The notes under the pieces are model-generated. The model was not told where the DNA came from. It worked only from the letters and a program-made list of their open reading frames with translations, and did not search any database. A stretch of DNA of 64,000 nt from Rhizobiaceae bacterium (GTDB taxonomy: Bacteria > Pseudomonadota > Alphaproteobacteria > Rhizobiales > Rhizobiaceae). Positions 1 to 7,919 of this stretch are shown piece after piece. Numbering within the stretch: the stretch's first letter is position 1; each line of letters begins with the position of its first letter. The position numbers were made by a program, and so were the translations under genes. The stretch spans positions 364,885-428,884 of the forward strand of contig JAEPMJ010000004.1 in the NCBI GenBank assembly GCA_017644005.1, read 5' to 3'.

Positions 1-783
1 CACATAGTCGTTAGCCGCCTCCTGCGCCTTGCCTGCGGCGCGCAGGCAGTTGGCGCGGTTGAAGGCGGCCACAGCGTCGGTGGGGTCGATCGCCAGACAG
101 CGCGCGTAAAGCGTGATTGCGAGATCCAGCTCGCCGTCCGCCTCAGCCTCTTCGGCGTTTGCGAACACATCGTCCAGCCCGGCATCATCGCCGCCCAGAT
201 CGAAGAGCATCTGACCGCTGAGATCGGCCATTCCCTCGTCGTGGCGCGCATAAATCGTACCCTGGTCGCCAGGATGCAGGAACTTTGCCGTCAGCGAAGA
301 TACCGGACCGGACCGGTGGATCGCGCGCGCGATATCGTGCCAGCCGGCACCACCGGCGATCAGCCCGGCGAATTTTCGGGCGAGGATCGCATCGCGGAAG
401 GTGTAGGGCTCGGCATCGCCTTCAAAGGCATCGAAGAGTCTCAGGAATTCGAACGCGGCTTCTGCAAGGCCGGACTGTTGCAGCAGCGCGCTCTTCTCGA
501 GCGTTGCGCCGTCTGGTGCTGCCTTGAGGCCGAGCGCGCGCAGGAAGCCGTTTTCGCTCAGAAGTTCGAGGCCCGGCCGGCGCGCGGCTTCAAGCCGGGC
601 GGCTATGCGCGCGTCGTTTTCTTTTTCCAGCAGCTTGCGGCCGAATACGGCATGCGTAGTCTGCCGGCGCACGCCGCGGCCGGCATTGGAGCCGACCCGG
701 TTTGCATGGCGCACTGCCAGACGCAACGGAAAGGCGGCAAGCGGGCCGATGACGCCGAAGCTTTGGCCCGCCTCGGTCGTCAC
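1..783 (-). CDS. BRCT-like / MerR-like / TPR protein of the NHEJ operon (3' end beyond window)
   Basis: The 261 codons present read open to the window edge, so the C-terminus is missing. The start is a GTG overlapping the ku stop as GTGA, with AGGA seven bases upstream inside ku, which implies translational coupling. Residues about 9-86 look like a BRCT fold: a FGVIGPL strand, TTHAVFG in the middle and a GLELLSENGFLRALGL C-terminal helix. Residues about 93-165 resemble a MerR-type winged helix with the typical YTFRD segment. Residues 176-196 form the strand pair ending SGQMLFDL seen in MerR-TPR proteins. TPR helices follow from about 203 (LAITLYARCLAIDP). No catalytic motif is seen. Its place as third gene after ligD and ku suggests an accessory or regulatory role in end joining; that is inference. 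The domain calls are by eye, and the TPR is the firmest. Confidence 0.8.
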   Translation of the reverse strand, partial: MTTEAGQSFGVIGPLAAFPLRLAVRHANRVGSNAGRGVRRQTTHAVFGRKLLEKENDARIAARLEAARRPGLELLSENGFLRALGLKAAPDGATLEKSALLQQSGLAEAAFEFLRLFDAFEGDAEPYTFRDAILARKFAGLIAGGAGWHDIARAIHRSGPVSSLTAKFLHPGDQGTIYARHDEGMADLSGQMLFDLGGDDAGLDDVFANAEEAEADGELDLAITLYARCLAIDPTDAVAAFNRANCLRAAGKAQEAANDYV

Positions 784-1631
784 GCCTTCTTCCTGGTCGC
801 TTTCTTGGGCTTACCGGCGGTCGCCGCTGGCTTGCTCTTGCTTTTCGCCGGCGGCTTGCTGTCGGAAAGGCTCGCCTTCAGCGCATCCATCAGGTTGATG
901 ACATTGCCGCCGCGCTCGGGTGCAGCTGCAATAACCGGCTTGTGGCCTTTGAGCTTCTCCTTGATCATCGCCATAAGGGCGGTTTCGTAGCGGTCCTCGT
1001 AATCCTTCGGATCGAACTCGGTCGTCTTCTGCTCGATCAGCTTTTCGGCCAGATCGAGCATTTCCTTGTCGGGTTCGCCGACCGGAATGTTGTCGAAATA
1101 CTCGGCCGTGCCGCGCACCTCGTGCGGATTGCGCAGAGTGCAGACAAACATGCCGGTTTCGCGTGGCGCGATGGTGATGACGCGTTCGCGGCTCGAGAGA
1201 ACGAGCCGGGCGATCGCCACCTTGCCTGCCTTTTTGAGTGCCTCGCGCAGGACGACGAAGGTTTCCTCCGCCATCGCGCCGTCGGGTGCCAGATAATAGG
1301 GCGCATCGAGATAGATTGCGTCGATGGCATCCTCGTCGACAAAGGCCTCGATGCTGATCGTGTGGTTGGACTCGATCTTCACGCTGTCGAGGTCTTCATT
1401 GTCGATGATGATGTACTTCTTGTCCTCGTATTCGTAGCCCTTCACCAGGTCCGAACGCTCGACGAGACCGAGCTCGGGATCAACCGGCTTCATGTTGATC
1501 CGGTTGTGTGTGTCCTTGTGCAACTGATTGAAGGTAATGCGGTCTTTCGAGCTGGTGGCGTTGTAGAGCCGCACGGGGCAGCTCACCAGACTTAACCGCA
1601 AATGACCTTTCCAGGTGGCGCGTGGTGCCAT
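780..1631 (-). CDS. ku: Bacterial Ku, non-homologous end-joining protein
   Basis: Bacterial Ku forms a homodimeric ring on DNA double-strand ends and recruits LigD. The 283-residue product begins APRATWKGHLRLSLVSCPV, the hallmark Ku N-terminus, followed by the Ku core (FNQLHKDTHNRI, then YEYEDKKYIIIDNEDL). It ends in a lysine-rich tail from about residue 255, as in many bacterial Ku proteins, where the tail helps DNA binding. The ATG at 1631 is chosen over the adjacent GTG at 1634 because GGAG lies six bases before the ATG. The gene lies 26 bases downstream of ligD on the same strand and overlaps the next gene by four bases, giving a three-gene operon. Confidence 0.95.
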   Translation of the reverse strand: MAPRATWKGHLRLSLVSCPVRLYNATSSKDRITFNQLHKDTHNRINMKPVDPELGLVERSDLVKGYEYEDKKYIIIDNEDLDSVKIESNHTISIEAFVDEDAIDAIYLDAPYYLAPDGAMAEETFVVLREALKKAGKVAIARLVLSSRERVITIAPRETGMFVCTLRNPHEVRGTAEYFDNIPVGEPDKEMLDLAEKLIEQKTTEFDPKDYEDRYETALMAMIKEKLKGHKPVIAAAPERGGNVINLMDALKASLSDSKPPAKSKSKPAATAGKPKKATRKKA

Positions 1632-1657
1632 CACCGTCTCCTACGCAAAACTCAAAG

Positions 1658-4093
1658 CTACGCGCCCGGCAAAGCGCGGGCGTTGTCGCCGATCTGGGCC
1701 CAAGGATCGCCTGAAGAGGTTAACAGCCCAGGCAACGTAGAATAATTCAAATCCTCCGGCGCGTCGATTGACTCCAGATCGTCCCAGGAAAGCGGGGTGG
1801 AAGCGGGCAAATTCGGCCGCGCGCGGAGCGAATAGGGGGCCACGGCCGTGGCTCCACGCGCGTTGCGGTGAAAATCGATGAAGATGCGCCCCTTGCGGTT
1901 CGCCTTGCCCATTGTGGTTGTGAAAAGCTCCGGAGCAGTGGCTGCCAGCTTTTCCGCGATCTTGCCAGTGGCAGCGTGAACACGCTTCCAGTTCGGGCCA
2001 GGTTTGATCGGCACGACGATGTGCAAGCCGCTGCCTCCGGATGTCTTCACGTAAGGCACCAAGCTATCTGCTTCGATCTGCGAACGCAGATGAATGGCGG
2101 CTTCCACGATTTCGCGCCAGGCAATGCCTTCGCCGGGGTCGAGGTCGAACACGACGCGGTCGGCTTTTTCCGACTGCTTGCGCGCCGATCCCCATGCATG
2201 GAACTCAACCACGCCGAACTGAGCCAGCGCGAGGTAGGCCTTTGCGTCTTCGATGGCGATGTAGCGCTTCGTCTCGCCATCGGAGTTTTTCATATCGACT
2301 GTCGCGAGCGACGGCGGCATGCCGGAAAAGGCGTGGCGCTGGTAGAAACAGTCCTGCGGTCGGCCGGTGGGGCAACGCATCAGCGAGACGGGGCGGCCCA
2401 GAATGTGCGGCAGCATGAAGTCGCCAACCGCCGCGTAATAAATCGCTATGTCGAGCTTGGTGGCGCCGGTCTTCCCGAACACACGGCGTTGTGGATTGGT
2501 AACCCAGATTCCCGCAAGATCGGCATCGGAGACAAGCCGCTTGCGGGGGCGGGCGGGCCCGGCGGAAAGCTCCGCCCCGCGCAGACCCTTGTAGACAGCG
2601 TGACGCAGCATGCCGCTTGTTGTGCGGTTGGAGTAGTGCACATGGGCCGAAAGAACCGGCCTCACCGGCAGCACTTCCTTCGGTGCGCCCTCGAACGCCG
2701 GCGCTCCGGAGCGCAGCGGCTCCAGCCGTTTGACCAGCATCTTCAGCGTTTCACTGTCGAAACCGGTACCGACTCCCCCGACAAAAACCAGTTCGCCGTC
2801 CTGCCACTCGCCCAGCGCCAGCGAGCCGAGGCCGCTATTCGTTTCCGACGGTGTGTAGCCGCCAATGACGAAATCGCCCGTCTTATGCGCCTTCACCTTG
2901 AGCCATGTCTTTGAGCGGCCGTGCTCGTATTTGGCGTCGGCGCGTTTGGAGACGATGCCTTCGAGCCCCATTTCGGACGCGCGTTCGAAAAAGGGTTTGC
3001 CGTCACCTTCAATGTGGTCGCTGAAGAGGATCGCTGCCGGCTTCGGGTCGGTTGCCTCCAAGAGCTGGCGCAGTAGTTCCTTGCGTTTTTGCAGTGGCAG
3101 TTTCCGCAGGTCGTAGCCGTCGAGATAGAGCAGGTCGAAGGCGTAGAAGACGAGCCGCTCGGAGGCCTTGGCTGACAGCGCGTCCTGAAGCGCGGCGAAG
3201 CGGGTAATGCCGCCATCGTCCGGCACGACGACCTCGCCATCCAGAACTGCCTGTTTGCAGGGCAGGGCGGAGAACGCTTTAGCCAAGGCCGAATAGCGTT
3301 TCGTCCAGTCGAGGCCGCTGCGGGTGATCATTTTTGTGGTATCGCCGTCGATCTCTACCAGTGTGCGGTAACCGTCGAACTTGATCTCATGCAGCCAAGT
3401 GCCCTGCAGAGGCGGGGTATCGGCGGCAGTGGCGAGCTGCGGTTTCCGCCCAGCGGGGAAGGGCGTCTTCTCAGCGCCGCGCAAGCGCCCAACCTTCGGC
3501 GGCTTGGCGGGCGGGCTGGCTTTCTTGTCCGGCACGGCGACAAGCTCTTCGATGCGGCGGCCGGTCTTCACGCTTTCAGGGCGCTCGGCCAGGATGTCGA
3601 CATCGGGTGTCGCGGCCTGGTCGCGCTCCTTGAAGAGCAGCCAGTTGCGCCTGGTCTCGCCCTGCTTGGGTTTCAGCCGGGCGAGCATCCAGCCGCCGTT
3701 CAGCTTCTCACCGGCGAGGCGAAATTTGAAAGCGCCACTCTCAAGCGACTTCTCGGGCTCCTCCATCGGAGCCCATACGCCGGTGTCCCATACGATCATG
3801 GGGCCGCCGCCATATTCGCCTTCGGGGATCACGCCCTCGAAATCGATATATTCCAGCGGGTGATCCTCGGTTTCGACTGCGAGACGCTTTTGTTCGGGAT
3901 CGAGCGAGGGGCCCTTGGGCACTGCCCAGCTTTTCAGCACACCGTCGAGCTCCAGCCGCAGATCGTAATGGTCGGCGGTGGCGGAGTGCTTGTGGACGAC
4001 GAAACGGTTGCCTGCGCCGCCGGCTTCGGCGCCCGCCGGCTCGGGCGTGCGAGCAAAATCGCGTTTCGATTTGTAGTCTTTCAGAGACGCCAT
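1658..4093 (-). CDS. ligD: Multifunctional DNA ligase D (PE-LIG-POL)
   Basis: LigD is the ATP-dependent ligase of bacterial NHEJ, which also trims and fills ends. All three domains are present over 811 residues in the Pseudomonas-like order. The 3'-phosphoesterase domain is N-terminal (RFVVHKHSATADHYDLRLE, residues 30-48, with its metal-binding His and Asp). The adenylating ligase domain carries EIKFDGYR with nucleotidyl Lys238, followed by an OB fold (WLKVKAHKTGDFVIGG). The primase-polymerase domain is C-terminal (VVFDLDPGEG, then KTSGGSGLHIVVP). A proline- and lysine-rich linker near 185-225 joins PE to LIG. It is the first gene of the operon with ku. No strong ribosome-binding site is visible before the ATG. 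Confidence 0.97.
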   Translation of the reverse strand: MASLKDYKSKRDFARTPEPAGAEAGGAGNRFVVHKHSATADHYDLRLELDGVLKSWAVPKGPSLDPEQKRLAVETEDHPLEYIDFEGVIPEGEYGGGPMIVWDTGVWAPMEEPEKSLESGAFKFRLAGEKLNGGWMLARLKPKQGETRRNWLLFKERDQAATPDVDILAERPESVKTGRRIEELVAVPDKKASPPAKPPKVGRLRGAEKTPFPAGRKPQLATAADTPPLQGTWLHEIKFDGYRTLVEIDGDTTKMITRSGLDWTKRYSALAKAFSALPCKQAVLDGEVVVPDDGGITRFAALQDALSAKASERLVFYAFDLLYLDGYDLRKLPLQKRKELLRQLLEATDPKPAAILFSDHIEGDGKPFFERASEMGLEGIVSKRADAKYEHGRSKTWLKVKAHKTGDFVIGGYTPSETNSGLGSLALGEWQDGELVFVGGVGTGFDSETLKMLVKRLEPLRSGAPAFEGAPKEVLPVRPVLSAHVHYSNRTTSGMLRHAVYKGLRGAELSAGPARPRKRLVSDADLAGIWVTNPQRRVFGKTGATKLDIAIYYAAVGDFMLPHILGRPVSLMRCPTGRPQDCFYQRHAFSGMPPSLATVDMKNSDGETKRYIAIEDAKAYLALAQFGVVEFHAWGSARKQSEKADRVVFDLDPGEGIAWREIVEAAIHLRSQIEADSLVPYVKTSGGSGLHIVVPIKPGPNWKRVHAATGKIAEKLAATAPELFTTTMGKANRKGRIFIDFHRNARGATAVAPYSLRARPNLPASTPLSWDDLESIDAPEDLNYSTLPGLLTSSGDPWAQIGDNARALPGA

Positions 4094-4146
4094 CTGGGTG
4101 TGAGACTACACGCGCGTCAGGCAAAAGCCAGACGGCGAATGCAGGG

Positions 4147-5583
4147 TCACTCCACGGCTGTTGCAAGCGAAAGACTGATCTTGCCGTCCTGTGCGATTGC
4201 CTCGCGCTTCAGCCACCATTTGTGTTCGGGCGAATACCACAGCGTGAAATCGTCCTGCCGTTGAACCGGGCGGCCGAACATGTTGAGCGTGATCTCCTCG
4301 ATGTGGCGGATGCGATAAGTGCCGAAGATGCCGGCAGGCACTGCAACATCCTCCCAGCCTTCGACAGTCGTCGCCCAATCAACCGTGCCCATCGGTACCT
4401 GTTCACCGGGGGCGCATTGCAGCATCATCACCATTGGTCCGGATTCCGGGCACAGGACAAAAATATTGCCGGAGCCTTTGGCCCCCGAACCTGCTTTCAG
4501 GGGCCACAGGCTGGCAAGTGCATCCTGCTGCCGGCCGATATGCAGATCGGGACCGTCGCCCCCTGGCACGATTGTCGGCAGCAGGCCGCGAAAATAGGTG
4601 ACTGTTCGTGGCTCGGGCCTCTTGGAGAAAGTTGCAACGGTGCTGATATCCGTGACGTCGTCTTCGGTCCGGTCAACCGTGCGGGAAACGAATCTGCGTC
4701 GCTCCGGCAGCGGCCTCACGACCGGGCGGAAGAAGTTGATGAGGTCTTCGATCGCCTCTTCCATAGGCGACAGCCTGGCCCCGGGGCTGAGAACGAGCTC
4801 GAGAAAGACGAGAGTCCGTCCATTGTCCGGTGCAGCGAAAACAGTCGCGCCGGGGTCGGCCATCCCGCTGGGCGCCGAGAGCCGCTCGATGATCCTTTCC
4901 GGCAGGCCCAGGTTGGGATTGAGCCAGAGTGCTATTTCGGCGTCGTGGCGCGCCTGCTGCTTGTGGCCAATTTCCTCGTGCGCCGACGCGCGGGCCGAGT
5001 AGATCGCGGCGTTATAAGGTTCGAGCGCCAGCACCTGATCGAAATCGGGCAGGGCGGCTTCGTGGTTGCCGATTTTCACATAGAGATAGCCCCTCGCTCT
5101 TAATGCGGAGGGGCGCAGCGGGTCTAGATCGAGGGAATGGTTGTAGTCGGCGAGTGCGGCTTCGAGTTCACCGAGCCGGGCCCGGGCTACGCCGCGGTGC
5201 TGGAACGACCAGGCGCTTCGTGGGTCCAACTCGATAGCGGTGTCGAGCGCGGCCACAACCGCGGGGTAGTCGCGCATCCGAAGCCTGACCCAGCCGAGGT
5301 CGCGATACAACCTGGGATTCTGCGGATCGATCTCGAGAGCTGTCTCGTAGTCACCGACCGCACCTTCCCAGTCCTCCTTCTGCTCCTTCGCGTCGGCCCG
5401 GTTGCGCAGCAGACGCACCTGGGCGGCGTCGCTGAGTGCAGGGTCGGCGAGTAATCTGTCGCAGGCCGCAATGCGGGGTTCGGGGTCGAGCTTGCCGTTG
5501 GCGCAGTCGCGCTCATCCGATTCAGTGTCGGCAAAAGCCGAAACCGCGATCATCGACAATGCCAATGTGAACAACAGTCGCAT
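4147..5583 (-). CDS. Exported tetratricopeptide-repeat protein
   Basis: The 478-residue product starts with a signal peptide (MRLLFTLALSMIAVSAFA, probable cleavage before DTES), so it is likely periplasmic. About five TPR units cover residues 55-235 (for example YETALEIDPQNPRLYRDLGW and YNHSLDLDPLRPSALRARGY). The remaining half, about 245-478, is rich in Trp and beta strands and matches no family I recognise. TPRs mediate protein-protein contacts, so a scaffold role in the envelope is likely, but the partner is unknown. It ends 53 bases before the ligD start on the same strand, with no promoter or terminator evident between them, so read-through into ligD is possible. Confidence 0.8.
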   Translation of the reverse strand: MRLLFTLALSMIAVSAFADTESDERDCANGKLDPEPRIAACDRLLADPALSDAAQVRLLRNRADAKEQKEDWEGAVGDYETALEIDPQNPRLYRDLGWVRLRMRDYPAVVAALDTAIELDPRSAWSFQHRGVARARLGELEAALADYNHSLDLDPLRPSALRARGYLYVKIGNHEAALPDFDQVLALEPYNAAIYSARASAHEEIGHKQQARHDAEIALWLNPNLGLPERIIERLSAPSGMADPGATVFAAPDNGRTLVFLELVLSPGARLSPMEEAIEDLINFFRPVVRPLPERRRFVSRTVDRTEDDVTDISTVATFSKRPEPRTVTYFRGLLPTIVPGGDGPDLHIGRQQDALASLWPLKAGSGAKGSGNIFVLCPESGPMVMMLQCAPGEQVPMGTVDWATTVEGWEDVAVPAGIFGTYRIRHIEEITLNMFGRPVQRQDDFTLWYSPEHKWWLKREAIAQDGKISLSLATAVE

Positions 5584-6016
5584 CGTGCTGCCTCCCAGCC
5601 AATGGCCGAAACGCCCGAGAGCATCGATGAGACCTGTATGCGTCTGATCGCATGCTTGTGCGCTTCAGACCCTCAGAACAAGCTTAGCAATCGCAGCTGC
5701 TGAAAGCGACCGGCTAAAGGCCGCGCGTGGGGATTCCAGAATTGATGAAGCGATAGAAATATGTTCTGGCACACCCACCTGGCGCATCATAAGCCACTTA
5801 AATCAATATCTTTAGGTGTAATCGGGGCCAAACCTCACCATTGGTTTTTCGAGCGATTCTCGACCGATTTAAAACTAGGCTGGCGGTGCAGGTGCGACCT
5901 GAATCTTGTGGCAAGCGCTAGTCCATGATGTGGTGGAAGCGGACTTTCGCGCATTGCAGCTTATCGGAGGTGTCGCTCTCCCCTGGTGCCGCCTGTCCCG
6001 CCAAAATGCGTCTCCA
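5584..6016. other. 433-bp intergenic region, no gene seen
   Basis: This stretch lies between the exported TPR gene and the end of the catabolic operon, both on the minus strand. It is noticeably more AT-rich than its surroundings around 5740-5880, as expected for a promoter region of the TPR gene. I find no convincing ORF, RNA gene, terminator with a T tract or repeat. The 78-codon plus-strand reading frame starting at 5925 is mostly antisense to the DUF1445 gene and does not look like protein. Confidence 0.5.
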
Positions 6017-6838
6017 TCACAGCCGGGCGACCGCTAGCCTATCGGCCTGTAGATCGACGGGTAGGCCATGTGCCGGTGCGTGTGTGATCAGAAGGTCCAG
6101 CCGGGCGTTTAGCGCAGCATTGTGCGGGGTCACACCGCAGGCCCAGAATACCGGTATGTAACCATCGGGCGGGCGGCCAACCGGATCACCGAGGATCGGC
6201 ACTTCGAGGTCGGCTCCGATCTGGTCGGGGTCTCCAATGTGAATCGGCGCGCCATGAGCCAGTTGGAAGCGTGAGCTCACTTCGGTAGCAATTATCGCTT
6301 CCGCCGGCGTCAACCAACGCATCGTAGCGACGAGCTTGCCAGAGAAGGGACCAGCCGCAACGGTTTCGATTTCGGTGTTGACGATCCAGCGAAAGCGCCG
6401 TGTTTGCACGCCTGCGCGCTCAAGTGCTCCGTCGAAGGAGATTCCTGAGCCAATGAGGAAGGCGACCGAATCCTGCGTCCACAGATTGCTGATGTTGCTG
6501 CGGTCTTCGCGCCGCTCGCCCCCTTCGAAGACTGCGTAGCGTGCTAAATCCGTGCGCAGGTCGCATCCCGGCGCCAGGTCCCTTGGCTCGGCCATGCCGG
6601 GGTCTGTCACCTCCAGCACGGGGCAGGCCTTGCGGTTCCTTTGGCAGTAGAGCAGGAAATCGTAAGCGTGGCGGCGGTGAAGGATGACGAGGTTGCAATG
6701 GACCCAGCCGAGCGCCGCACCGCGCGTCGGACGGCGGAAGCTGCCGGAACGGCAGGCGAGCCGCACCTCTTCGGGTGTCATCGCCGCAGCCTTATCGTCC
6801 GGCGGTTCGTGCGGGAGCGTGAGATCATAGGTCGTCAT
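6017..6838 (-). CDS. DUF1445 / D-glutamate cyclase-family putative hydro-lyase
   Basis: The family includes the vertebrate mitochondrial D-glutamate cyclase and many bacterial putative hydro-lyases of unknown substrate. The 273-residue product carries the family signatures: RPTRGAALGWVHCNLVIL near the N-terminus, FLLYCQRNRKACPVLEV, then the glycine-rich FLIGSGISFDGALERAG, and PVFWACGVTPHNA near the C-terminus. The ATG at 6838 (MTTYDLTL) overlaps the upstream gene by 14 bases; an upstream ATG at 6853 is possible but would lengthen the overlap. It is the last gene of the IclR-TRAP operon. The substrate is probably the hydroxy- or amino-acid handled by that operon, but nothing in the sequence fixes it. 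Confidence 0.85.
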   Translation of the reverse strand: MTTYDLTLPHEPPDDKAAAMTPEEVRLACRSGSFRRPTRGAALGWVHCNLVILHRRHAYDFLLYCQRNRKACPVLEVTDPGMAEPRDLAPGCDLRTDLARYAVFEGGERREDRSNISNLWTQDSVAFLIGSGISFDGALERAGVQTRRFRWIVNTEIETVAAGPFSGKLVATMRWLTPAEAIIATEVSSRFQLAHGAPIHIGDPDQIGADLEVPILGDPVGRPPDGYIPVFWACGVTPHNAALNARLDLLITHAPAHGLPVDLQADRLAVARL

Positions 6839-7919
6839 TGATGCCGACCTCATAGAGCTGCGGATACCCAGTGCGATCCGAGGTGAAGATTACCGACCGA
6901 CCGTCGGGGGCAAAGCGCGGATGCGGATGCGTGTGCTGCGGCGCATAAACCTTTACCGGGCCGTCATTATAGGGAAATGCTCCACCCCAGTGGTCGCCAC
7001 GAGACGTCGCGTCCGAGCGGCACAGGAAGCGCGCCAGACCGCGCTCATCATCCTCCAGGTCAATCACGTGCAGGCCACGGTCGGGAAAGTTCGTGTCGCA
7101 AACGAGGCGTCTTCCCTGCCGGTCCGGAGCGCCGTGCCAGACGGGAAAGCGGCTAACCCACTCGCAGACCCCGGTCTTTACCGAGACGGCGCGCAGTCCG
7201 TTCGGCCAATCGACGAAGAGCACACGCCCGCGTCCGGGCCACCAGATTTCGTGCGTGATCCACTGCATGGCGTGCTCGCGCTCGTAGAGCCGCCTGTGGC
7301 CCGTGCCGTCGCGACGGATCAACCAAACGCGGTCGGTCATCGGGCCTGCATAGAGAATGAGATCGTCGTCGTCGGGGCAGAATTGCGGGTGACCGATCGT
7401 GTCGCGCTCCAGGATCGTTTCGACCGCTCCCGTTTGGGTATCGAGCACCAGGAACCGATACGCATTGCCAATGTTAAGCGGAATAGCCCACCAACGACCG
7501 GTCGGAGAAAGCGCCGTAGTGCCCATAGCTGCGCCAACCATCCCCGCCCCACCCATGCCGCCGCCGGAAAGCTCGGCAAGAGCCTCGGTCTTGCCGCTGC
7601 GAGGGTCGACTCGCATCGCGACGCCGGCGGCTACGAAGTAGACGAAGCTACCATCGCGCGCCGGAATCACCGACCATTCCGACAGCCCGTCGAGATCTGT
7701 CAGCTGCAGTAGATCGCCGCCGGCGCGGTGCTCCACAAATATCTGCGGCGCGCCGGTTCGATGGGAGATGAAGGCGAGGAAGTTGGCGGCTTCATCGAAG
7801 GCGTCGACGAAGAAGAAGGGATGATGATGAATGGCGCGACAGGTCGTGATCTGCCGCAGCCGATGCCCTGAGACCGGCTCCTCGACGATTCGCCCTTCCG
7901 CCGGCCATCGCCTGAGCAT
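6825..7919 (-). CDS. Oligogalacturonate-lyase-like beta-propeller protein
   Basis: This 364-residue protein has no signal peptide and reads as a seven-bladed TolB-like propeller. Its blades resemble oligogalacturonide lyase (Pectate_lyase22): GHRLRQITTCRAIHHHPFFF, then TIGHPQFCPDDDDLILYAGP with RVWLIRRDGTGHRRLY, HEIWWPGRGRVLFVDWPNG, and HPHPRFAPDGRSVIFTSDR at the end. The conserved histidines in the HEIWW and HPHPRF segments match metal and catalytic positions of that family by eye. The known enzyme splits short unsaturated pectin fragments in the cytosol. Start and upstream stop share one base (TAATG), implying translational coupling with the permease. The family call is good, but the exact substrate is unproven. 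Confidence 0.8.
   Translation of the reverse strand: MLRRWPAEGRIVEEPVSGHRLRQITTCRAIHHHPFFFVDAFDEAANFLAFISHRTGAPQIFVEHRAGGDLLQLTDLDGLSEWSVIPARDGSFVYFVAAGVAMRVDPRSGKTEALAELSGGGMGGAGMVGAAMGTTALSPTGRWWAIPLNIGNAYRFLVLDTQTGAVETILERDTIGHPQFCPDDDDLILYAGPMTDRVWLIRRDGTGHRRLYEREHAMQWITHEIWWPGRGRVLFVDWPNGLRAVSVKTGVCEWVSRFPVWHGAPDRQGRRLVCDTNFPDRGLHVIDLEDDERGLARFLCRSDATSRGDHWGGAFPYNDGPVKVYAPQHTHPHPRFAPDGRSVIFTSDRTGYPQLYEVGINDDL

Noticed and set aside
3389..4264. A 291-codon plus-strand frame opposite ligD.
   Set aside because: It is antisense to the conserved phosphoesterase and ligase domains of LigD and has no likeness to any family.
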